A stretch of DNA of 64,000 bases from Tatumella morbirosei (lineage in GTDB: Bacteria > Pseudomonadota > Gammaproteobacteria > Enterobacterales > Enterobacteriaceae). The stretch is from assembly GCF_000757425.2 (NCBI RefSeq), contig NZ_JPKR02000005.1, forward strand, positions 682,001 to 746,000, in the 5' to 3' direction. This document shows, piece by piece, positions 57,398 to 64,000 of the stretch (its first letter is position 1; the number at the start of each line of letters is the position of its first letter). The notes under the pieces were generated by a model. It worked only from the letters and a program-made list of their open reading frames with translations, was not told the origin of the DNA and made no database searches. A program made the position numbers and the translations under genes.

Positions 57398-57797
57398 AAT
57401 GATCCCAGTCAGATAAGATAGCGTTTATTTTTATAGTCTCAGTCAACTACACGCTAAAAAGTAACAGCATGTTAATTAAAATCAAATAACATCACAGAGT
57501 TGAATGATGAATTGGTAGTTTTATGAACTGACTCGCTTCAGTAAGCGGGTATTTTTCAATCACCTGGTAATTTTTCTTTTTCTGAAATGCTTAAATTTGT
57601 GTGTGAGAATAAAAAATAAACAGAAACAAAATCTGTTGTGGCAGTAAATGCCATGTGACTAAAAAGCTATTGAAGCTGAGTAAAGTCACACTATGCTGGC
57701 AGCTATCCGCTAAAACAATGAATAACAACTTCGTCTGCGGTTAGCGGAGCCGGATTTTTATTTTTTCAATTTCATCTAATCAGAGTCAGGAGAATTT
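57398..57797. other. Divergent intergenic region dctA / dienelactone hydrolase
   Basis: Four hundred bases without a gene. It holds CGCTT-CAGT-AAGCG at about 57540, a TGGCA-GTAAA-TGCCA inverted repeat at 57639-57653 and a weak CRP-like half-site (TTTGTGTGTGAG) near 57597 that could serve dctA. Promoters for both genes should lie here. Confidence 0.4.
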
Positions 57798-58517
57798 ATG
57801 GGCCAGTTCCAATCGAAAAAAATCACCTACCATTCCGGCAGTACTGAACTGGAAGGAGTACTGGTGTTCGATGCCAGCCTGAAAAACCCGGTGCCGGGGA
57901 TTGTTATGGCGCCTAACTGGATGGGGGTGACCGATGCGGCCGTTGAACTGGCGGAAAAGACGGTTGCTCAGGGTTATGTGGTGCTGGTGGCTGATCTATA
58001 CGGTAAAGGGATTCGTCCGTCATCTGCTGAGGAAGCCGGCTCAATAATGATGACCGTAAAAAATACTCCGGAAGAAGCCGGACGTATGGCTGTTGCAGTT
58101 CAGGCATTGACTGCTCAGACTGATGCTCCGGTTGTTGCTGATAAAGTGGCTGCTATTGGTTTCTGTTTTGGTGGCCATTGTGCTCTGGAATATGCCCGTA
58201 GTGGCGCAGCCATCAAGGCGGCCGTGTCTTTCCACGGAGGGCTGGATACCTGTGGTAGCTATGACGCTAAAGATATTAAAGGTTCAGTGCTGGTTCTGGA
58301 TGGGGCAGAGGATCCGCTGGTGGTACGGGAGCAACTCCCTGAGTTTGCCCGTGAAATGACCACCGCAAAAGTAGACTGGAAACTTCACAGCTACCAGGGC
58401 GCTGTGCATTCCTTCACCGATGTGCATGCCAATGTTAAAGGTGTGGCGGAATATAATGCCGATGTCAGTGCCCGTGCCTTTTCTGCGATGTTTATTTTGT
58501 TAGACGAAGTTTTCTGA
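57798..58517 (+). CDS. Dienelactone hydrolase-family protein
   Basis: A 239-residue alpha/beta hydrolase. The nucleophile elbow is GFCFGGH (Cys near residue 119), as in dienelactone hydrolase; Asp (LVLDGAEDPLV) and His (QGAVHSFTD) complete the triad. No signal peptide. Substrates of this large family vary, so none is assigned. AGGAG precedes the ATG. Confidence 0.82.
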   Translation: MGQFQSKKITYHSGSTELEGVLVFDASLKNPVPGIVMAPNWMGVTDAAVELAEKTVAQGYVVLVADLYGKGIRPSSAEEAGSIMMTVKNTPEEAGRMAVAVQALTAQTDAPVVADKVAAIGFCFGGHCALEYARSGAAIKAAVSFHGGLDTCGSYDAKDIKGSVLVLDGAEDPLVVREQLPEFAREMTTAKVDWKLHSYQGAVHSFTDVHANVKGVAEYNADVSARAFSAMFILLDEVF

Positions 58518-58522
58518 TGATG

Positions 58523-58556
58523 TCCGGCCATCAGCAAAGGATGGCCGGATATTTTT
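58523..58556 (+). terminator. Terminator after dienelactone hydrolase gene
   Basis: TCCGGCCATC-AGCAAAG-GATGGCCGGA, perfect ten-base arms, then TA and five T. Confidence 0.9.
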
Positions 58557-58697
58557 GTGACGACTGTCAGTCAGGCACTTAGCCACCCTGGTGATTCTGT
58601 GTCGCTCTCAGAGCTGATTTCCCTCGTTCATCATTATCATAAATCTGTCATGTTCTCTCCATAGTATGCCTGTCAGACTAATCTGCGAGCGAACCCG

Positions 58698-59444
58698 ATG
58701 AAAAACCTGTTAAAAACTCTGCCGTTACTGATACTTCCAGTCATCAGTATCACTGCTTATGCGGCCGATGCCCCCGGAATCTGTGCACCCAAAGCCTATG
58801 AAATGGCATTACGTTACCAGCAAAAATCGGCAGAAATAATGGCTCTTCAGTTACAGACCTATAAATTTGCCCGTCAGGACTTTTTGCAGAAGGTGGCACA
58901 TTTAGCGTCACCGGAAAAGGCTGCAGTAGTAATGGATCTTGATGAAACCGTGCTGGATAACTCACCTTTGCTGGTCCGGGATATGGAGAACTGCCATGAC
59001 TACACGCAATGGGACACCTGGGATGCCTGGGAAAAGAGGGGGCATCCTGGATTAATCCCGGGAGCCAAAGCGTTCCTGCAAACCGTGAGCGATAAAAAAG
59101 TGCATATCTTCTATGTGTCTGACCGCTCTGAAGCCAACAAACAACAAACACTGGCAACACTGCGTGCATTAGGTCTGCCCCAGGTCTCCGCAGAGAATGT
59201 ATTACTGGATACGGCTTCCAAACAGGTGCGTCGCGAGGCCATCCGGAAGCATTACAACATCATTATGTTATTCGGTGACAGTCTGCCTGACCTTGCGGCG
59301 CAGTTTAAAAATAAAAAAACCACCGATCAACAACGTCAGCTGGTGCGCGACAGTGAAGCACATTTTGCCGATGACTGGATTGTTTTACCTAATGCTGCTT
59401 ATGGCTCCTGGTCTGATGCACAGCTAACCCCCTGGAAGCCTTAG
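58698..59444 (+). CDS. HAD acid phosphatase, e(P4)-like
   Basis: A 248-residue periplasmic phosphatase: signal peptide ending AYAA and HAD motif DLDET (Asp80, Asp82), a YVSDRSE motif II and a FGDSLPDL motif III. It belongs to the class C / 5'-nucleotidase e(P4) group. Most members are lipoproteins; here no lipobox Cys is seen. It could dephosphorylate nucleotides or phosphorylated cofactors outside the membrane. Confidence 0.83.
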   Translation: MKNLLKTLPLLILPVISITAYAADAPGICAPKAYEMALRYQQKSAEIMALQLQTYKFARQDFLQKVAHLASPEKAAVVMDLDETVLDNSPLLVRDMENCHDYTQWDTWDAWEKRGHPGLIPGAKAFLQTVSDKKVHIFYVSDRSEANKQQTLATLRALGLPQVSAENVLLDTASKQVRREAIRKHYNIIMLFGDSLPDLAAQFKNKKTTDQQRQLVRDSEAHFADDWIVLPNAAYGSWSDAQLTPWKP

Positions 59445-59582
59445 TCTGCCTGTTGGTAGTGCTTCGTTTTGGTGCAATGTCCGCGATGCCTGTGCAACAG
59501 CCCATTGCGGGCAGCCTCTGATAACTGGCTCAGGTTTTGCATCATCCCTTACAGGTCCTCATTTTGTAAGGTAGCTTTTAAC

Positions 59583-60830
59583 GTGTCTCAAGCACTGAAT
59601 GAATACGAACACGAGTCAGTCCCCGCCTCCGCTCGAAAAAGTTTATTTTCCGTCGCCGTAGTCTGGGCGGGTTTCCCGATGGTGATGGTCGGCGCTTTTG
59701 TTGGAGCGCAGATTGTGACCAGTCTGGGCTTTACCCGCGGAATGCTGGCTATCATCACCGGTAATATTGTACTGGCCGTGTATGTTGCCTGTCTGAGCGC
59801 CCTTGCGGCCAGACAGGGCAAAACCTTTGCGCTGAGTTGCCGGGAAATTTTCAGTCCGGCAGGGGCGAAACTGATTGCGATATTTCTTTCCGGGCTGGTT
59901 GTCGGCTGGTTTGCTGTCCAGACCGGGCTGGCGGGGCATGGATTGAATACGTTGCTGGGTCTGCCATTGGGCTGGTCAGTGGTGGTGGTCGGTGTGGCAT
60001 TTACGCTGCTGTCGATGGCAGGTATGCAGATGCTGAAACCGATTAGTATTATTTCAATCTGCCTGTTTATTATTACCGGTATCATCAGTGTGGTACTGAA
60101 TTTTCGCCATCACAGCTGGCAGCAGGTAGTGGATTTTACTCCGTCTTCCGGCCACAGCCTGGCGCTGGGCATTGGTGTCACAATGGCCATTTCGGTATTT
60201 GTTGATTCCGGTACCCTGACGGCAGATTTTACCCGCTGGTCTAAAACACCTTCTCAGGCGGTTATCGCCTCACTGGCGGCATTTCCTGTGGCAAACACCC
60301 TGCCGATGTTGCTCGGCGGGTTAGTGGCTGCTACCGGAGAAGCGACGGACGGTGATTTTGCTCACTTACTGACACAGTTGGGACCGTATTTCGGTGTATT
60401 TGCCGCAGTATTCTTTGTGATCAACTGTGCTTCAGTGGCCACTCATGGACTGTACAACGCCGCTTCCGGCTGGAGTTCAGTCATTCCTCTGAGCTTCCGT
60501 CATCTGGTGGTGCTACTGGGTATTGTCGGTACCGGACTGGCGCTGGCTGGCATCAGTAACTGGCTGGTGAACTGGCTGAGTTTACTGGGGATAATTGTGC
60601 CGGGAATTGGTGGTGCGATTATTGGCTGGATGATTGCCGGACAAGGACGTTATGCGCCGGGTTATCTGATTGCCGGCTGGGTCTTTTCCATAATCTGCAG
60701 TACCTTCTGTTACCTGCATGCACCTCAGTATTCTGTCGCGGTGGTTTCCATTCTGTCTGCAGTACTGTTCTGCTTATGTGCATTGCCGTTTGCCAGACAA
60801 ACCAGTGCTGCCCGTCAGGACAACGCCTGA
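59583..60830 (+). CDS. NCS1-family permease, CodB-like
   Basis: A 415-residue permease with twelve membrane segments. SVPASARKSLFSV before TM1 and DSGTLTADFTRW in the middle resemble the cytosine permease CodB. GTG 59583 with an upstream TAAGG is preferred to ATG 59469, whose extra 38 residues are Cys-rich and unlike the family. No codA is adjacent, so the substrate may be another nucleobase or related ring compound. Confidence 0.82.
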   Translation: MSQALNEYEHESVPASARKSLFSVAVVWAGFPMVMVGAFVGAQIVTSLGFTRGMLAIITGNIVLAVYVACLSALAARQGKTFALSCREIFSPAGAKLIAIFLSGLVVGWFAVQTGLAGHGLNTLLGLPLGWSVVVVGVAFTLLSMAGMQMLKPISIISICLFIITGIISVVLNFRHHSWQQVVDFTPSSGHSLALGIGVTMAISVFVDSGTLTADFTRWSKTPSQAVIASLAAFPVANTLPMLLGGLVAATGEATDGDFAHLLTQLGPYFGVFAAVFFVINCASVATHGLYNAASGWSSVIPLSFRHLVVLLGIVGTGLALAGISNWLVNWLSLLGIIVPGIGGAIIGWMIAGQGRYAPGYLIAGWVFSIICSTFCYLHAPQYSVAVVSILSAVLFCLCALPFARQTSAARQDNA

Positions 60831-60837
60831 GGAATGT

Positions 60838-60863
60838 GCCGGCCCCGCTATCGCGGGACCGGC
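60838..60863. terminator. Hairpin between convergent permease and cupin genes
   Basis: GCCGGCCCCGC-TATC-GCGGGACCGGC, eleven-base arms with one mismatch, without T-run. Confidence 0.55.
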
Positions 60864-60876
60864 AGTCGTTGTGCAA

Positions 60877-61577
60877 TCAGCGCAGCTCATAATCATTAAA
60901 GATCATTGGCGTGTCGCCACCATCAATAATCTCTACCTTACCTGGTGAGGTGAGGAACGCATCTCCTTTATGCACCCACAACTGGCGGGTACGATTTGGT
61001 TTATCTGGCTCGCTGATGAGTACACGGCCTTCGGTGAAAAGACCCTGACTCCGGGCCCGTTCTGCTGATACGTCGTCGTGCTTTCTCCGGGCTGTAAGGT
61101 GACCTTCCAGCCTTTCACCGTGGGTTTATCCAGGACTTCATGAAATACCGGCAAATCAGGACGCCGAGCTTCAGGAAAGTGCAATGGGCCATGCTGGCGG
61201 ATTTCAAAAGCAACCTGTTGATTCACGGTCTGTCCCGTATTGGTGACTTTATCCGTCTCAGACTTACCCTGATGGGCACCGAATTTCACGTTGCCGCTGG
61301 CCATCACCGTGTTCACCGCCGGTTTATCGGGATAGGAAATAGTCACCGGACTGCCATCAATATGAGTATTCACATAATCGAGGTGCTGCTCATGGAAGAG
61401 GGTAGAGACTCCGGGGGGAATCATCACCCGCATTACCGTGACGTACTGGTTTTCCAGAATCACATGATGTAATGGTTCAAGGTTCGTCGGAACAACTTTT
61501 TCTGCTGCCTGACTGGCTGAGGGGGCTGCCAGCATCACAGCAATCAGGCTGAATAAAGACGCTTTATTTTTTAACAT
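60877..61577 (-). pseudogene. Periplasmic cupin-like protein, frameshifted
   Basis: A protein with signal peptide (MLKNKASLFSLIAVML.., cut after SQAA) and a cupin-like core (VMIPPGVSTLFHEQHLDYV). At about 61054-61058 one G appears lost from GGGGCCC; the frame then changes. In the next frame the sequence continues as RSQGLFTEGRV, KPNRTRQLWVHKGDAF and IIDGGDTPMIFNDYELR to TGA at 60877. Restored length is about 233 residues. AGGAGT precedes ATG 61577. It follows a lactonase gene on the same strand. Confidence 0.75.
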
Positions 61578-61620
61578 GCTAACTCCTGTCAGAATAGTTT
61601 TAGTGCAGTCGTGGGCATTA

Positions 61621-62781
61621 TTAACGTTCGACCATAGCGACCCAGTTAGCGCCTGCTCCGGAAGGATAGCGGGACAACAGTGACAGCTCACCACTCTGCG
61701 GGTTGATGCTGTACAGTGAAAAATGGTCGGACTGCAGGCCGGTTTCAATCAGGAAATGCCCACTGTTATCAATGGCAAAACCGCGTGGCAGCTTCTCGGT
61801 TTTAATACTGCGCAGTAAGTGCAGGCTGCCATCTTTTTCGGAGACCGAAAAGGCGGTCAGCAGGCTGTTGGTACGCTCGGTGGAGTAAAGGAACTTACCG
61901 TTTGGGGTGATATGAATGTCGGCCTGCCAGATACGGGGTTTTGGTGTTGCTGGCAGATCAAAATCGCCAGTCAGTGGCCGGGCTTCACCTTTCTGCATGG
62001 TTGCCGCAATGTCCGGGGCAATAGAAGGTGTAGCTTCTTCCGGGGTGACGGTACCGTCTTTATTAATTTTCAGTTTCTGGATATTGCCGGCCATTTCGGT
62101 TAGCAGATAAATATAACGGTTACCATCGGCAGACGTATGGGGGGCGAACACAAAATGGCGTGGACCAATAGCGGCTTCATGCTGAATATTTACGGCCGGT
62201 GGGGTGGCCGGAGTAACCTTGCCACTCTTTGGGTCGAAATGAAACTGCAGGAACTGATCGGCGCCCAACAGTGAGACATATAAAAAATGATTTGTCGGGT
62301 CAGTCTGAATACAGTGCGCACGTTTACCAGTATGGACAATCTGTACCGGCGGAGTCTCTACCTTTCCCTGGTCATTGATACGGTTTATGGTAAAGAGGTC
62401 TCCGCCATAGGAGGCTGACAGTAAAAATCGGCCAGTTTTATCCAGCGATATATAGGCCATGCTTTCCTGAAGTGGGCTTTCACCGGCAGGTGTTAGTTTT
62501 CCGTCTGGCTCAATATGCCAGCTCATCACCCGATAGGGTTTGCTGCGAATAGCGGCATAGAGTGTCTTTTTGTCCGGCGAAACCACCAGAGGCATGACTT
62601 TCTTTGCCGCCGCCCAGGTACCGACGGGTTGCATTTTTTGGCTGTTTTTGTCCAGAGACCAGCCAGAGACAGTGCCACTGTCGGCGTTAGAGATGTAAAC
62701 ATAATCCTGTTGTTGTGCAAACACGCTGGCAGACGCGGAGCACAGGCCAAGCAGTGCCGCAGTGAATAACATCTTTTTCAT
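61621..62781 (-). CDS. Periplasmic beta-propeller lactonase (YbhE-like)
   Basis: A 386-residue exported member of the 6-phosphogluconolactonase/YbhE seven-bladed propeller family. Signal peptide ends VFAQ; repeated blades include VYISNADSGTVSGW, FVFAPHTSADGNRYIYLLTEM and FLYSTERTNSLLTAF. Being periplasmic, it should act on an unphosphorylated sugar or aromatic lactone. It is followed by the cupin gene and preceded by an anion-type MFS transporter. Confidence 0.83.
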   Translation of the reverse strand: MKKMLFTAALLGLCSASASVFAQQQDYVYISNADSGTVSGWSLDKNSQKMQPVGTWAAAKKVMPLVVSPDKKTLYAAIRSKPYRVMSWHIEPDGKLTPAGESPLQESMAYISLDKTGRFLLSASYGGDLFTINRINDQGKVETPPVQIVHTGKRAHCIQTDPTNHFLYVSLLGADQFLQFHFDPKSGKVTPATPPAVNIQHEAAIGPRHFVFAPHTSADGNRYIYLLTEMAGNIQKLKINKDGTVTPEEATPSIAPDIAATMQKGEARPLTGDFDLPATPKPRIWQADIHITPNGKFLYSTERTNSLLTAFSVSEKDGSLHLLRSIKTEKLPRGFAIDNSGHFLIETGLQSDHFSLYSINPQSGELSLLSRYPSGAGANWVAMVER

Positions 62782-62914
62782 TCAAAACCTCAAAACAGGT
62801 TAACGATACTGAGGGTGACAGGCAAAACTCGCTGACTGTTGCCGGCTACAGGGCTGGCTCAACTCCTGTCGGCACTGGCCGGAACCGGGAAAATCAGGGC
62901 CTGCATGAAACCGT

Positions 62915-62937
62915 ATATGCCGCAGAGTGCGGCATAT
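62915..62937. terminator. Perfect hairpin between MFS and lactonase genes
   Basis: ATATGCCGCA-GAG-TGCGGCATAT, ten-base arms, between the MFS stop and the lactonase start. No T-run; a terminator or mRNA-stabilising hairpin. Confidence 0.5.
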
Positions 62938-62954
62938 CGCGGATACGTGAAAAT

Positions 62955-64000
62955 TCAGGGGCAATTCCCGGGCTGAGAAACGTGCAATGGTGACTGATCT
63001 TTCGTATCAATGTTCAGTGGTTCTACTTTACCCATAATGAACATAAATGTGAGCGCACCAAACAGGCATATACAGCCGGCAACGACTAAGGGCACCACAA
63101 ATGAACCGTGGCTGACACTCAGCATAAATCCGGTAAATGAAGCTGTGACAATCCCCGCCAGGTTTCCGGCGAAATTCTGAATCCCGCCCAGAGTCGCCAC
63201 ATAACCGGAAGCCGGTGCCACATCTGCAGGTAACGTCCAGATATTTGAGGCGGTGAAAGCCAGTCCGGCGTAAGTCAGTGAAAACAGCGTCAGAATCACC
63301 GTGATGCTCGAAGTGAAAGCGGCAAAGGCGATCACTGAAGAGAGCAACATTCCGGCGATCAGGCAGGTCTTACGTGCTGCCGTCAGGCTCAGACCCTTTT
63401 TATACAGCCAGTCAGAAGTCAGCCCACCCAACAGGCTGCCTGGTATTCCCATCAATGCAGGAATAGCTCCCAGTGTACCCAGTTCTTTTAACGAAAAACC
63501 TTGCGACATCGTCAGATATGTCGGGAACCAGGTCACAAAGAAGTAGGTGGCAAAGTTCATGCAGAAGAAACCAATCATCATGCCCCAGACGGTACGGTGA
63601 CGAAATAACGACCAGAGTTTGATTTTTTCATCCGGACGGGAAACCACCATTTTACGGTCTTCGAGCAGATTCTGACGCTCAGTTTCATCCAGTCCTTTTT
63701 TAGTTTCAGGATCACGGTAAAACATCAACCAGACTACCACCCAGACCAGCCCGATAGCTCCGGTAACTACAAATGAAGTTTCCCAGTCCCAGGTGCTAAT
63801 AAGCCAGGCGACCAGGGGTAACGCCAACGCACTACCGGCACGTGGGCCGGCGTCAAAAATACCGCTGGCGGTGGCGCGTTCTTTCTTAGCAAACCAGGAA
63901 GCTACGACTTTCGCACAACCCGGATTACCGCCGGATTCACCGACACCGAGTAACAGACGAGAGATGAAGATGGAGGTAAATCCACGGCCAAAGGCGGTGA
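62955..64000 (-). CDS. MFS transporter, anion:cation symporter family (partial)
   Basis: The gene enters from the right edge; its N-terminus is missing. The visible 348 residues begin TAFGRGFTSIFISRLLLG and include GVGESGGNPGCAK, as in the ACS family (galactonate, glucarate, phthalate transporters), followed by eight or more membrane segments. The frame is open to position 64000, so internal Met residues are not the start. It probably imports an organic acid handled by the lactonase/cupin genes that follow. Confidence 0.85.
   Translation of the reverse strand, partial: TAFGRGFTSIFISRLLLGVGESGGNPGCAKVVASWFAKKERATASGIFDAGPRAGSALALPLVAWLISTWDWETSFVVTGAIGLVWVVVWLMFYRDPETKKGLDETERQNLLEDRKMVVSRPDEKIKLWSLFRHRTVWGMMIGFFCMNFATYFFVTWFPTYLTMSQGFSLKELGTLGAIPALMGIPGSLLGGLTSDWLYKKGLSLTAARKTCLIAGMLLSSVIAFAAFTSSITVILTLFSLTYAGLAFTASNIWTLPADVAPASGYVATLGGIQNFAGNLAGIVTASFTGFMLSVSHGSFVVPLVVAGCICLFGALTFMFIMGKVEPLNIDTKDQSPLHVSQPGNCP

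Overview
The window reads as chromosomal DNA of a gamma-proteobacterium of the order Enterobacterales, probably an Erwiniaceae-like genus such as Pantoea, Erwinia or Tatumella. The genus is inference. The order is supported by a complete fimAICDFGH-type operon, a Klebsiella-style nas operon with nasR in front, Kch, DctA, NlpA and AllD homologues, and ordinary enteric ribosome-binding sites. No rRNA, tRNA, CRISPR array, integrase or intact insertion sequence was found.

Layout. 1-7.4 kb: a small lipoprotein; a LysR regulator divergent from a metallo-beta-lactamase-fold hydrolase plus amidase pair; a DMT exporter with its own LysR regulator; the potassium channel Kch; and the C-terminal remnant of a LacI-family regulator. 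7.4-12.5 kb: an operon with a NitT/TauT-type ABC importer, an amidase-signature hydrolase and an AllD-like ureidoglycolate dehydrogenase. It is preceded by a good sigma-54 -24/-12 promoter and an NtrC-like site, so it looks like a nitrogen-scavenging system. 12.5-19.95 kb: an AT-rich block bounded by two roughly 168-bp direct repeats of the allD 3' end and its terminator. It holds a double AAA+ ATPase whose two reading frames meet at an A AAA AAG slippery heptamer, an OB-fold lipoprotein, two small membrane proteins and a decayed T6SS-immunity-like (DUF2931) lipoprotein. 20-28.2 kb: a secreted PLD-family nuclease and a type 1 fimbrial operon whose usher is broken at a run of eight G. 28.3-40.9 kb: nasR and the assimilatory nitrate operon (ABC importer, NirBD-like nitrite reductase, SUMT for sirohaem, and a nitrate reductase fused to a CysJ-like diflavin reductase), with sigma-54 promoter, two NtrC sites, ANTAR hairpin and leader terminator all visible. 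40.9-43.2 kb: an AraC regulator divergent from an MFS exporter. 43.3-56 kb: two organosulfur-type units, one with a TauA/TauD/ABC set plus an NlpA-like lipoprotein, the other with SfnG-like and SfnB-like oxygenases, an aldo/keto reductase, a SolA-like oxidase and a polar-amino-acid/cystine-type ABC importer. A frameshifted iron-type binding protein lies between them. 56-64 kb: DctA, a dienelactone hydrolase-like protein, an acid phosphatase, an NCS1 permease, a frameshifted cupin, a periplasmic beta-propeller lactonase and a partial MFS transporter cut by the window end.

Main theme: scavenging of nitrogen and sulfur from unusual small molecules under NtrC/sigma-54-type control, interrupted by an accessory block and a fimbrial operon. 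Several genes carry single-base frame disruptions (usher, AAA ATPase, DUF2931, iron-binding protein, cupin). Some lie at homopolymers, so real decay, phase variation, recoding and sequencing error all have to be kept open.
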